From positions 5,135,981 to 5,199,980 of the forward strand of contig NC_061064.1 in assembly GCF_021917145.1 (NCBI RefSeq): a stretch of 64,000 nucleotides of DNA, in the 5' to 3' direction. The stretch's first letter is position 1, and every line of letters starts with the position of its first letter. The stretch comes from Hypomesus transpacificus (taxonomy: Eukaryota > Chordata > Actinopteri > Osmeriformes > Osmeridae). Positions 1 to 12,122 of the stretch are shown one piece after another. The position numbers and the translations under genes were made by a program. The notes under the pieces were generated by a model, which was not told the DNA's origin, did not search any database, and worked only from the letters and a program-made list of their open reading frames with translations.

Positions 1-1186
1 CAATCTCGTGCAGTGGTTCAGGCACCCTTTTGTGGTGTCACAAAAGCCTTTACTCACAGGAAATCAGCTCAAGTCAAACCTACACTTGATATAATTCAAC
101 AATACTCTAACAACGTCAACAGCAAAGAAATAATCACAGGTTTAGATACATTAATATTTACCACCATAGCCCTAACTCTTATGAAGGTACATCAGAAAAC
201 ATACCACATCTTCTGGCTGGTTGCACCTGTGGAGTCCACTAGCAGGTCATGTGTTGTGCCTCAGCGGATTTGAAAGCTTCGTGTCATCACCTCTCGTCTG
301 CAGTGAACCTTTAGATAGCCTTTGCCTTCATGATATCTGCTTCAGGCCGGGGGATTTTGTGACAGATGTAGTCCACATTCACAGTTTGCAAATCAACCCA
401 ACATTATGGACTCCAAACACTCCTTTTCAGCCTGCTGTCACAGACCCATCGCCTTAGATCATATGCAAACAGAGGAATTTTGTTGTGTTTCAGATTGCTT
501 TTTCATGAGGCGATGAAAGGACCGCTTGCAGCCTTTCCTGACCTATTTTTCTGGTGTGTAGTGGCTCCACTGGGGGCAGAGGGATCCTTTGCAAATGTTT
601 TTTCTGCAGAGCTGACCCTGTGAGCCAGATCCTCGTATGGTGAATCGAACTGACTTTTCATGGTGGCACAAAGATGGTTCATTAGAAGGCAGCTTTTCTA
701 CTCCCTGGGCCAGCTCGTCAAGGCTCTGGCTGTGAGGGGGGGATGCACTGTCTTGTATTGTATGAAGCATTTTAGGAAGTCAGTGATCACCCTCACTCCC
801 TTGAGTGTTGACTCTCTGGAGACGTCTTTCAGCAAGTGTGAAGGTTGCAACTTGTTGTCTTTGAACTGTTAATAAACTGCTAATAACATCCATGAATAAA
901 TAAAAATGTCCTCCATCCTTGATCATACCATAGACTCAGTTCAACTCAACAGCTGAGTGTTTCGATTAATCTCTATGTTCTGACAAATGACTTTACTGTT
1001 GGGTACACGGTGAACTTAACCTCCTTCGTACCAAGCGTTACAATACAGCGGCAGGGAGAAATTAGCACAAACCCACTTCCTGTATTTTAGCAAAGGGTTT
1101 TCAAGTTAACGTCTTAATTTGAGCTTTTGCATTTAGTGGCGTTCAGTCTGACTTTGAAGCACCCTCTGTGATGTGTGCCACCGCAG
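1..1186. other. No confident gene; possible decayed coding remnant on the minus strand
   Basis: No intact gene is recognisable here. On the minus strand, roughly 870 down to 220, peptide-like stretches occur in alternating frames, for example LDELAQGVEKL and then SPYEDLAHRVSSAEKTF. They are broken by stops and frame changes, as expected of an old pseudogene or decayed mobile element, but I cannot assign a family. AATAAA-like motifs lie near 870-902 on the plus strand. The segment just before 1187 looks like an intron ending in a splice acceptor (CCACCGCAG), so 5' noncoding exons of b3gat1 may lie further upstream, outside the window. Confidence 0.3.
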
Positions 1187-1217
1187 GTAATGACGTGGCT
1201 CAGGTCCGACCCCGGAG

Positions 1218-3065
1218 ATGCCGAAGAGACGGGACATATTGGCCATCGTGTTGATTGTGTTGCCTTGGACTCTACTGATCACCGTCTGGCACCAGAGTAC
1301 CATCGCCCCCCTTCTGGCTGCTCGAAAGGGTAATGGTCCTTGTTGGCAGCTTCTTGTGAGAATTCATGGTTTCACAAAATAGTGCTTCCCAGATCCAGAC
1401 TATTTTATGAAAATAATTTTTGGGAACATTCTCACCAATTGCATCTTGCCAACCGTGCAATTCTTTCAGATACCGAAAATGTAGAACTGCAGTTTTGAAT
1501 ATCTCAAATTCCAACAAACCAATAGCTGAGCCATGATGGGTGGAGAACTTAATATCAAATCTATTTGGGGGCAAGCCTTCAGTCAATGATGGATTTCTTA
1601 TATTTACATTTGATATAGCAGCTAAACTCATTTGACCCGTCTATAAGAGAAACATGATGAAGAATAGGTGGGTTTTGCAGCAATTACATCATGTTCTTCC
1701 TTGCCTTAGACGACAGACATGAGAGTCGGCGAGACTCCAGGAACACCTTCGGCCTTAAGGAGCCCTGCTCCATGGAGAACCGAGACATCGTGGAAGTTGT
1801 ACGCACAGAGTACGTCTACAGCCGGCCTCCGCCCTGGTCCGACGTGCTGCCCACCATCCACATCATCACCCCCACCTACAGCCGACCCGTCCAGAAAGCG
1901 GAGCTCACCCGGCTGGCCAACACCTTCCTCCACGTCCCCAACCTGCACTGGATCCTGGTGGAGGACTCCCAGAGGAGGACGCCCCTGGTCACCCGGCTGC
2001 TCCGGGACACGGGGCTCAACTACACCCACCTCAACGTGGAGACCCCCAGGAACTATAAGTTGCGCGGGGACATGAGGGACCCGCGGATCCCCCGGGGAAC
2101 CATGCAGAGGAACCTGGCGCTGCGGTGGCTCCGGGAGACGTTCAGCGTAAATAGCAGTCAACCTGGCATTGTTTACTTTGCGGACGACGACAACACCTAC
2201 AGCCTGGAGCTGTTTGAGGAGGTGAGGTGTCGCGCTCATTCCCGCTCATTATCACCAACCACTAGATAGGCGCTATTTGTACTTTCCATTGAAGTGCTAA
2301 ATGAAGAAAATGGAAACATGGAAATGTCGTTCTCAGTGACGTAGCTCATGCTCTCTGTCTCCATTCTAGATGCGTTCGACCAAAAAGGTGTCGGTGTGGC
2401 CTGTGGCCTTCGTGGGAGGCCTGCGCTACGAGTCCCCTAAAGTCAACACCCTGGGGAAAGTGTATGGTTGGAAAACTGTATTTGATCCACACCGGCCCTT
2501 TGCCATCGACATGGCTGGCTTTGCGGTCAACCTGCAGCTTATTCTGTATAAGCCTCAGGCCTACTTCAAGTTGCGAGGAGTTAAGGGAGGCTACCAGGAG
2601 AGCAGCTTACTGAAGGAACTGGTCACACTCAATGACCTGGAGCCCAAGGCTGCTAATTGCACTAAGGTGAGGATTGTTTTTTTGGGGTGTTAATTTTGAG
2701 AAGCAACAATATACAGGCATTTCACAATCTTTCTTGATTAGTTTAGTATAGAGACTGGGAGCTTATGACTCTGGGCACATGCAGTACACTTGTAACGTAC
2801 TATATGCAGCCTTAAAATAACCTTTCCTGAAACTTAACAGCTGTAGTGTTCAGAATGGAGTGCAAATTCAATTTAAGCCTAACACATCTCTAACTTGCTC
2901 TCAGAGTGCGAGTGTAATAGTAACTGAGAAATCGATTTAAGCAGAACAATCCTCTAATGTCCTCTCTGTTTTGAGCAGGTACTTGTATGGCACACGAGGA
3001 CAGAGAAGCCTGTTCTGGTGAATGAAGGCAAGAAAGGATTCACTGACTCTAACGTAGAGATATGA
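1218..3065 (+). CDS. b3gat1: Beta-1,3-glucuronyltransferase 1 (GlcAT-P, HNK-1 epitope synthesis)
   Basis: Coding exons are 1218-1329, 1710-2221, 2370-2666 and 2979-3065, joining in frame to 335 residues (human B3GAT1 has 334). The enzyme transfers glucuronic acid from UDP-GlcA to N-acetyllactosamine termini in the Golgi, the step before sulfation to the HNK-1 carbohydrate. The protein is type II: MPKRRD, then a signal-anchor from about residue 6 to 24, a variable stem, and the GT43 catalytic domain opening with RDIVEVVRTEYVYSRPPPW. The DxD-type metal/UDP motif is ADDDN with Asp 196-198. The C-terminal GGYQESS segment holds the Glu that acts as catalytic base in GlcAT-I. An in-frame stop lies shortly upstream of the chosen ATG. 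Exon 2 is clearly GC-rich. The next gene is convergent. Family assignment is certain; which teleost paralogue (a or b) this is cannot be told. Confidence 0.96.
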
Positions 3066-4465
3066 TACTTGGTCTGATACCAGCTGATGAAAGAGATATG
3101 TAAATGACTGACCCCTGGAGGGCTGGCAGGGGGGCCGACACGCTCTCCTAGGCCCCCCAGGGACTTGACATGAACCTGGAAACCTACTGTAGAATCCAAG
3201 CTTGTCCTGCTGAATATGTATTGCACATTTGTTATTCAAAATGTAAGAATACTGGATAGAAAATGTGTTCGCTACCCACTTAGCACATTGGCTTTTCAGG
3301 TACCTCATCTGGCTGGGACAGTGGACTATTCTGGCTGAGTGAGGGAGTCAGTGGTATTGTACAGTTCTTTAGGTCCACCCCTGGCTGCTATGCTAACAGT
3401 TCAAAGAGGGGAGCCAACCTGTCCACAAATACAGTACTGTAGCACACAGCCTCAAACACGGGCATCACATATCAAAGCACAAACTCACAGAGGAGAGCAA
3501 TATTCAGCTGAGCGCTTTGGCACCCTGATGATAGGAAGGCTGCCAAGATGAGCTGGCCAGAGAGCAAGGAATGCAGTCAGGCAATGCAGAGCGCAGGACT
3601 CATAGATGCTGGATCCAATTGGAAGCATCCTCCAACCAGCCAAAACAAGCCAACCATCCCATCAGTGTTCTCGAACCACACATTGGACCAATCAGTGGCC
3701 TGGTGGTCTCTCCTCTCTGTTGGGGGAGCTGGCCCCGGTTGTCTAGGCCTGGCCTGTTGTGGGGTGTGAAGCAGGAAAGAAGAATGGGGGACTTGTCTGG
3801 TGGGAATCAGCAGTGACTGACAGACTGGTCAAAGAGGACATGAACCCATCCCGTGTTCACTGTAAAACACTAAGCTATTCAGACAGTGCCCTCAACTTCG
3901 TTGCTAATTAGACACACGCATGCAGACACTCAAATGCAGACACACACACACATACACACACACATACATCCAAACACAAAGCAGGGAGAAAAATAGCTAG
4001 TCTAACACTACGCTACTGTAATCCCAGCTTCATTTTTTCCCTTCCATTCATATGCACACATTTCCTGATCATGCAACACTACTGATTTTGTTTCAGCACT
4101 CTCATGTTCAGATCAGGGTCTTCTGTACAGATTACATTATATATCACAGAGTTCTCCGACAGAAATGATTGATCTCTAAAGGTATGTGACACTGCTGAAT
4201 TTAATTGTAGTGTTAGTTACTAAAGTATTATATCACAATGGACAAAGCATTGTGTAGTCACTGGACATCGGCCAACTGAGATTCTTCTTTGATTTCCATG
4301 TTTCTATTTTCTTTCAAATGTGGTGCCAAGGGGCCATTATACCCTTTTTGATTGGATATTCAAAGGTTACTGTAAGTTGTCAAAGAATCTGCCTGCAATA
4401 TAAATGAGCCACTGTAATTATGTACATATAAATAAATAAAAATAAAAAACACTCTACTCCATCTG
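3066..4465 (+). terminator. b3gat1 3' untranslated region and poly(A) signal
   Basis: After the stop there is no further coding sequence. AT-rich sequence with a short CA-rich stretch near 3945-3970 leads to overlapping AATAAA hexamers at 4431-4446, a plausible cleavage and polyadenylation site. The exact end is inferred. The convergent glb1l2-like gene ends at 5039, leaving little space between the two transcripts. Confidence 0.6.
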
Positions 4466-5038
4466 CCAGGTTCTTTCTCTTTGTTGGAAGGGACTGTGAT
4501 ATCTTATTTTTCCTTTGTTAATAATCACAGCATTGTTTTTTATTGCTAGGCTCTGACAGCTTTCATATAGTATTAGTCTCTAGGGAACCAAGTACTGAAA
4601 ATCCCCCATACTGTAGCAACAGACAGAACAGTAGGTATTTTCACCAGCTGTCTAGACAATTTGACACTTTGGGACTGGGATGAAAATAACAATCAGTCCG
4701 ATTTTACTCACAATTGTATTCCAACCATGTTCGATTACAGCCATAATTAATACATTAAAAACTGGGAAAAGGGAAAAATTCAACGAGCACAGTTGTCGGC
4801 CAGCCAACATGATCACCACAGCTAAAGAGAAATGGCATTTAGGTTTTGGAGTCTGTTCCAATTAATTAAGTCAGAGTGGCATTTTCTTTAAGCACAACTG
4901 ATATTCACCCAGGGACTGAGATGAGCTCCAGTAGTCACCCCAGCAAAATGTCAAGCCCTTTTATGTTACAGCAAAACGCACATTCACAGGTTGAATCCAT
5001 ATTCAGCCTGGTCCACCTGTAGCAGTGCGTGGTTTGAG

Positions 5039-8000
5039 TCACTGGATGTCCACAGCCATGCCCAGGTCAGGAACATCCTCAAAATGGACCTTATAGTCTG
5101 CCTCCTGCTCTTCAAACATGATGACCTGGGAGACAGCCCACAAAGGTCAACACCAGAATATCAAAGTGACAGGAGTAGAAGAATGTGCAGGGTTGAAAGG
5201 TTGGAGAAGTGCATATGATAGTAGAATGTGTAGTAGTAATACCTCTACACATTTGTTAAAGATTCCACTAGCTTTATATTGTTTCATTAATAACTGTGTT
5301 CATGTACATTTGACAATAACTTTGAACCTGAACTACCTGGTTGACACCACTGTTGAGGAAAGGCCCAGGGAGGTAGAGAGTTTGCTGGGGGCCGATGGAC
5401 CAGTACCGACCCAGGTTCAGTCCATTAACAAATAACACACCCTTTCCCCAGCCCTAAAGACATTAAAATCATTCATAAGATTAAATAACTATCAAACTGC
5501 CACTTCACTTATTTATAATTGACCTGAATATTCAACTAAATTGGTACACAGGCAGTGTAGTGTAGTCAGCCTAGACAATACATAGTAGAGCTGGTTTGTA
5601 TTTACTCACCGGAAGCTTAACAAAGGTGTCGCTAGGATAGCCATATGTAAACAATCTGCCCATGAAAAACCCTGGGAAGCTGGGAATGTGGGGAAGAGAT
5701 TTCCATGGCGCCAGGTAGAGGCTGAAATGTATAAAGTAGAAGGTGTTAGGTGTCTGCTGCATGCAGTGCTTTGGAACAGAAAGTGACAGCTGAAAAAGTG
5801 CAAACCTGTCAATGAAACTTTCTTTCATTTCCAAACTGTAGATTGTAAAATCCCGCAATGGAACATTGTTCAAGAAAATGTCTCCTACTAGACCTACAAA
5901 ACAAAATAAAAAATGGTTGAATTCTCAAAATAAACTAATTTATCACAATTTCTATGATTGTGTGATATATAATTGGTTTTCACCTTTGCGTTGATTATCA
6001 AGAGCTTTCCCATTTTGCACTCGTCCACAGTTCTCTACCAGCAGACTTAATATCCTTTTCCCCTGCAGGGTGAACATGACTTTAGTATTGGGCTGAGTTT
6101 TTATCAGTTCAACCATTCATCTCTGCCATTAAATTAGATATTGACTTCGAAAAACTCATATCAGATTTTAAAGCAGATTCCACAGCCCACCTTGTTGTCG
6201 TACCTTACCATCAGGAACTGCTAGCTCGAGACTTTGGTGCTTAAAGATGCCAATGTAGTGCCTGTCCACAAACACCTAGACATAAATATCCCACCTGTCA
6301 ATAACCTGCCCAGGGGATTCCTGTTCTTCTCAGTTATCAGAATAGGTTTCTTGACACTTACCAGAGCTCTGTCACGCACATGGTCTTCAGACTTGAGTAG
6401 ACCTCCACTTGTGATAGTTGTCTCATACAGGACGTAGCCGTAGGACTGGCCATTCCCATTGTTGAGCGGAAGATTCTCCATGTTTACAGGCGTTGGGGAT
6501 TTAAAAGGCTTGGGGACAAGAAAGGGATGCACCGATCTTTATTGCCCTCCAGAGGAATAATCTGCTAACACGGAGCATGCGTGCCCATCCACGTATGCCC
6601 CTACACGCACACATAAACATACACACACATACCTCTTCCGTGAAGCTCAATGCGTCCCACAAGGACAGATGGTGGTACATGATGGCTGGCTCGTAGGCCT
6701 CCTTCCAGCGCAGGGCTGGCATGTCTGGGAGCTTTTCAACTCCTGCAGGTAAAGGTGAAAAGAGTCACCAGGCAACAGGGTCTAAACAGGGCCTCCTCTC
6801 TCTCCGATTCTCATCCTAGTCCTTGACACAGGCGGCGTTCCTATTTACCTCTGTTATGGACTTACTGTGGTAGCGGCTGAAGAGTTCCCTTAGGAGGTGA
6901 TACTTTGGAGTGTATTCCCCTGCTTCCGACAGGGGAGCATCATAATCTAGAAGAGGACAACGACGAAAGGTTCACTTTGGGTGAGTTAATGAACACTGCC
7001 ACTTAGTGGTGACTTGATGGAATGGAATATTACCGGATGGAAAACAGAGGGACAGGGTGACCCACCGTAGCTTGTGATCAAGGCCTTGTAGGAGGGATTG
7101 GCCAGCGCTCCACTCTGGAAGCCAAAGCTTGTCCCTCCATGGAACATGTACAGGTTGACGGACATGCCTCGTCTCAGCATTTCCCGCACCGACGACACCA
7201 TGTCTGCACAACAGTGACATCGTCAAAGCTAGCTAGATAGACAATTAACTTAGCGTCACACGCTACATACCAGCAGATTTGAATCATGCAAGGTATCTTA
7301 CCCTCAGGGGCGAGAACATGATGAAGATCTCCCCATACGTCAAACCAACCGGTCCAGTACTCCATCACCATCACGGGGCTGTTAGGCTGTCATCAATGAC
7401 AACATAAACAACCAAAGGCATTCTCTTTGACTCCAGGGAGCTGTCAATCATAAATGCTTATTGATTGCATATGCGACTAGTGTTGGAAATCCCCAACATG
7501 ATTTGTGCATACCTGAACAGCATTCAGATATTCTATGTTTCCCTGATTTAATTTCCGAAGATTTACAGCTCGAAGAGCTGGAAACATAATAAAACATGAT
7601 GATGTGTCTTTGATCATGATATACAGTGTGCCAAAATGATACTTAAAATATGAGTAAACCTCACACATTGTTATGATGATCTGTGAATATATTAACGTTA
7701 TTTATACAATACCTCCCGTTACACCCCCTGCCTGTAAGCCCTGGGGGGTGTCTGATGTAAGAAGGAGCTCACTGATCCCTCTTGACAGAATTGCCTTTTT
7801 TAAAGGAATGCAGACTTTAGGCACTAAAGACTTCACCAACAAATCATAACCATAACGTGTGTGGGTTTGAATGTGCTTGTATACAGTATGTCTGCGTTTA
7901 CCTCCTTGATGAAAGGCATGTAACTGTCATCGCCTTTGAAGGATCCATATTTACTCTCTAATTGAACTGCAATGATGGGACCTCCCTTTTTGAACTTTGA

Positions 8001-10190
8001 ACAAAATAAGTGATTTACAGGGCTAAGTTTACAATTCGGCCATGACAACAACTGCAAAGGAGATCTGTGGTTAGCGAAATATACCTGTAGGGGAACCATC
8101 TTTGGAATGAGCTTGTCAAAGAATGTGTTGACTGCGTCAATGAATCCTGGGTAAGTAGTCCTCAACCTCATGTTACCATCCCGGAGAAGCCAACTAGAGA
8201 GAAGGAGACATAGTGTAAGGGTACAAGGATAAAGTAAGTACTGTGTATGTATTGAAAACTATTTGTTCAAAAAATACCAAATGTAAGTAGTTCACACACA
8301 CAGAGATGGGTTTTGTTGCGTAATGTGAATCATAACCCCCACCAGTCCCACCTCTTGTCTCTATCCCGCTTTCCTTCCCTAGAGCATCCAACTTGTTTAT
8401 AATGGTTCCCATGGACACACATTACAATTAAAATAGAACGTTGTGCAGCGAGTTCAAGTGGCCTTTGTGTGAACAGATTCACAAACCCCCTAATTGTGTT
8501 AACTAAGGAATGCTGCAAGGATAAGATACTCCACTCTAAAGCACAGAACATTTGGGATTTTATCCCATACACAATACACACCATATTCTCTGTAAAGAGT
8601 TACAGATTATTGATTGTTTTATAAGACACATTACCTTGGCAGCCCTCCTAGGTCTAACTCTGAGGAACTGTAAGGGCCTGGACATAGAATCACCCACAGT
8701 CCCAGATCTGCAGCCAGGTTTATATAGGCTCTGGGAACACAAGAAAGTGACATGCAAACGTACAACAAAACATACACTGTATTACACAGTCAGTGAGGCC
8801 AACTATTTACAGATGCACAGTAAAGCAGAGATTGTCTCCAAATGGGAAATGCCCTTGATGCATAAGCCACTCTTGAAATATTGTTAATTACAAACTACAT
8901 ACACATCATATTTCCAACTGTTTGTGGTGCGCAACCTTTACTTAGCAACTACTCCTGTCTCCTGAGGATCCTCACAGTTATTGCATCTCAAACTGTTGTT
9001 GTGAAAATGTTGCGGTCGTCAGGTGAGGGGCATCTGCTACCTCCTCCCCACAGTATTGTAGCCCAATAAATGAAAATGCCTGATACCTAGTCTCAGAAGG
9101 GGCTGCTCTAACTGCACTTTGTACCAGGTATTCACATCAGGGGACTGAGGAGAGAGCAGCAGGTGTTTGCCTTTGCACCCAACAGATACAGCTGCAGCAA
9201 ATTTGCATTCAGTGTTGTTTCATTTGCCTGATTCATTTGTGGTGGTGGAGAGGGTGGGGGGGGAGGTGGGGGGGGGGGGGTTATCAGAGTGTGACAAAAG
9301 CAGAAAGCTTTCCTTACTCTATGTCCAAATCTGTTTGAAACTGGAAAACGCCTCTCGCCGGCTCATGTAAACTCCAGGGTACATATCTATAGAGGAGAGA
9401 CGGGTCGCTTTTAACGTTCAACAAGTGGAATGATGATTGAGACATTAGTGAGGGTTTGAAAATATGTGTAGACAGAATACGTACGTGGTGAGTGTGTTGA
9501 TGCCACACGCCCTCATCTTCATCATCCGGTCCCTCCAATAGGCTCTGGGCACCCGGAAATAGTGAATGGACCCCCCCAGGATGCGGAAGGGTTCGCCCTC
9601 CAGAGTGAACTGGGATGAGTTGGCACGCAAGCCAACCTTCCTACTCATTGTCCTTCCCCCAGACAGGAGACTGGAAAATGGGTTGTAATAATGATTTGCT
9701 TCATACACATTCAAGTAAAGAACTCACATACATTCAAGTCAAATGGAATTGACAGTAAAGGATTGGAATTCCTGACGGAGCATGTTCAGTATAGGCTATT
9801 GTGAATGGGTGACACAGGCTGTTTGTATATTTGGGATGAAAATACTGGTATGAGGATAGGCTATGCGTCACATCACACTTAACTTTTTTCACGTGGACCG
9901 CATTTACAACCAGTTCTTATTCAATATAAAGCTCACAGATTTTTCCCGCGAGATCAATACGGTTATAAAAACAGACAATTGATTTGCATGTTTCACCCAT
10001 TTAACGCTGCCAACTTCACAATTACAACATTACAACATAAACACTGTTTACGAGAATTCAGATGAAAGAAGTTTTAGAAAACTATGGGATCGACTTACCC
10101 GATGCACCGGTACATGAGAAAAGCAAAGATGCTCAAACAGAGAAGTGCATAACGTCTTTTATGGGTATTCCTTATTCTTAGAACAAACAT
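5039..10190 (-). CDS. glb1l2: GH35 beta-galactosidase-like protein with altered active site
   Basis: Nineteen minus-strand coding exons join without a frame break to 635 residues (human GLB1L2 has 636): 10190-10099, 9670-9485, 9386-9318, 8730-8635, 8193-8085, 7994-7902, 7794-7713, 7577-7513, 7386-7302, 7203-7066, 6946-6866, 6742-6633, 6508-6362, 6275-6204, 6062-5984, 5893-5806, 5721-5610, 5453-5337, 5125-5039. A hydrophobic N-terminal segment (about residues 14-29) suggests a signal-anchor or signal peptide, then the GH35 TIM barrel and C-terminal beta domains ([19 protein letters not shown]). The nucleophile Glu is kept at E273 ([10 protein letters not shown]). The acid/base motif, expected as ENEYG, reads ESKYG (S198, K199), and the expected RPGPY reads CPGPY (C132). 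The family cleaves beta-galactosides; this copy is predicted inactive or altered. The symbol rests on b3gat1 synteny and length; glb1l3 is the alternative. Confidence 0.88.
9255..9280. repeat. G-rich homopurine tract in a glb1l2-like intron
   Basis: Nearly uninterrupted guanines in runs of 8, 3 and 13, on the plus strand just downstream (in gene sense) of the third coding exon. Such a tract can form a G-quadruplex and is prone to sequencing and assembly length errors. Confidence 0.85.
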
Positions 10191-10599
10191 TTATCTGCTC
10201 AGGTTTGATTTAACAAAACCAAAATCAACTCACAGATTGGATGTGAGAAAGGCACTTATTTCGCGTTGCAATTTCAGGGTTTATTCCACAAAGTGAGAGG
10301 ACCACACAGAATTGCCGCCAACATACAATGAACCGATAGTCCCAACGATCATCGGACCGCCCAATGGGTAGCTCTTATTAGATCGTTTGCATAATAAAGA
10401 AAACACTGACAAAATGTTGAGGAAGTTTTGTGGTTTGTGGGTGCAGTCTAGCTTTGTGAGCTTCTGCAAACAGTATTAGCCTATGCTTCTTATGATTACT
10501 GAGGATTAGAAGTGTTATGTGGAAGTTAACTAGACGTACATTTTGTTTGTGTTTGTGAGATACAAAAAAGTGACCTTGACATACTAGGCCCCGTTTCTT

Positions 10600-10980
10600 G
10601 ATATAGCTTAGGTGTTATGAACCCGGCTGCCTGGGAAGTGACAGGTGAACCCAAATGCAACACTCAGATGCTGATGTCATATGAACCAGGTTTATGGTAG
10701 CCACACATGCAGAGGGTGATGATGGTGAGGTCCGTGTAAGCCAGACAGGAGGGAATGAGGAGGGAGCCGTAGGTTGTAGGTGATGGAATAGGTAGCCGAT
10801 GATGGTTGGGAGGTGAACTGGAAGATGTGGACCGGAGTATTGGTGTATGTGACCTGGAACACAGACTGGACAGACACACACAAAACCAGGACTGGACTAC
10901 ACAGAAACATTGACAACAAAACAGAGACACTGTCTGAAGAGTTAGTTTAGTTTGGCCATTCTTGCATGAACCCAAAAGTG
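10600..10980. other. Probable interspersed-repeat fragment, unidentified
   Basis: A stretch of different composition from the surrounding AT-rich DNA, starting near TGTTATGAACCCGGCTGCCT and ending near 10975. Its overlapping minus-strand reading frames resemble no protein I know. It is probably a repeat fragment, but I see no terminal repeats or target-site duplication. The rest of 10200-11700 holds the presumed glb1l2-like promoter and AT-rich DNA. Confidence 0.3.
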
Positions 10981-11118
10981 AAAGAATAACTTCTCTAAAT
11001 GCATCTTTATTAGTCTGCTTTCAATTTAAACAATCTACAGTGGTGTGAATCAATGCCGTTGGGGTTAAAAAGGTAACACTACCTCATTTTAAACAATAAA
11101 TAACAGTCAAGGGGGTAG

Positions 11119-11306
11119 AAATAGGCCAGACATTATTAGAATAATTTGGTGTATATTTTAGATTTTTCAGTGCAATTTTGAAAAAGTTATTGAGCTTTGC
11201 GAGGATCAGAGATTAGCGATTTTCTAAAGTTTTGTTTGAAATGTAATTGCAAAAGTAAAGGTTGTGGAAGTAGGCCAGACATTATTAGAATAATCTGGTG
11301 ACATTT
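11119..11306. repeat. Direct repeat of about 30 bp, spaced about 150 bp
   Basis: The block TAGGCCAGACATTATTAGAA occurs near 11121 and again near 11271, followed in both by TAATYTGGTG. The core ATTATTAGAATAAT is an imperfect palindrome. It is probably a small decayed tandem duplication of no clear function. Confidence 0.6.
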
Positions 11307-11703
11307 TTTGTTTTATATCCAAAAAATATATAATTTAAAAAAAATACAAAAAAATTGTAGGCCTACAGTTAGTTTTCACCCAGTCCCCAAAACGCAACGC
11401 TGCAAAGTAGCGTCTTCCGAATGTGAGACGAATGTCGAATATGAAACTAAATTCACCTCAACATTAATTTTTTATGGCCCTATAGGCTACAGGTGCCCTC
11501 CCAGCCAAGACACATAGGTGGGCCTTACCATGCATCTGTGGCAGTATTTTGAATGTAAAATTACATGAGCAGACCTAAGGAAATACACCCTATTAGTCCT
11601 AATGCTTCACCACTAGACGTAGACATTTTGTGAATTATTGAACTTTTATTTAATGTAGCCTAATATTATCAACAGTAGGTGGTCATCAGCCCAACATTGT
11701 AGT

Positions 11704-11999
11704 CAGGGGCGAATCTAGGTTCCCACTTTTGGGGTGGCTAAGCCCCTAGATAAAACCTATTATTTATCCTGTGACCCAGCAAAACTAGGGGGATCTGGGA
11801 GCATGTTCCCTTAGAAGAATTTTTTGAAAATATCCTTTTAAATTGTGGGATTTAGGAAGAGAAATTAACAATTTTCAATTTAAAATATGAAAGAAAAAAA
11901 TCAAAAAGTTATTTTAGATTTGTTTTTATAAAAAGCATTGGGGGGGGCTAATGAAACTTGAGGGGGGGGAGGGGGGGGCTCCAGCTAGATACGCCCATG
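11704..11999. mobile_element. Non-autonomous hAT-like MITE
   Basis: A 296-bp element bounded by imperfect terminal inverted repeats: it starts CAGGGGCGAATCTAG and its right end, read in reverse complement, is CATGGGCGTATCTAG (13 of 15 match). It is flanked by 8-bp target-site duplications, ATTGTAGT at 11696-11703 and ATTGGAGT at 12000-12007 (7 of 8 match). An 8-bp duplication with CAGGGGCG ends is typical of hAT transposons. The interior has no coding capacity and contains long G runs near the right end. Confidence 0.75.
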
Positions 12000-12105
12000 A
12001 TTGGAGTAAAATAAAATATCATAGGCAACTTAGTCTGGAAAGAAACAGCGCGTTTCCCATTTGTTACACAAACGCCGTTTGAAACGACTACACCTCCGTC
12101 CCATC

Positions 12106-12122
12106 ACTACATATCCCACAAT
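12106..12122 (+). promoter_or_regulatory. ZNF143/THAP11-type promoter motif upstream of ei24
   Basis: ACTACATATCCCACAAT matches the ACTACA and TCCCA halves, with the correct 2-bp gap, of the vertebrate ACTACAnnTCCCAGnATGC motif bound by ZNF143 and THAP11 near housekeeping transcription starts. It sits about 50-100 bp upstream of a likely noncoding first exon of ei24 that ends before a GTAAGG-type donor near 12225. This is a motif match only. Confidence 0.45.

Noticed and set aside
1706-2239. 177-codon minus-strand frame opposite b3gat1 exon 2
   Set aside because: It is the antisense shadow of a GC-rich coding exon; the plus frame aligns with B3GAT1 throughout.
5039-10190. glb1l2-like gene as a pseudogene
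   Set aside because: All 19 exons join in frame with normal splice sites and family-typical length; only active-site residues are altered.
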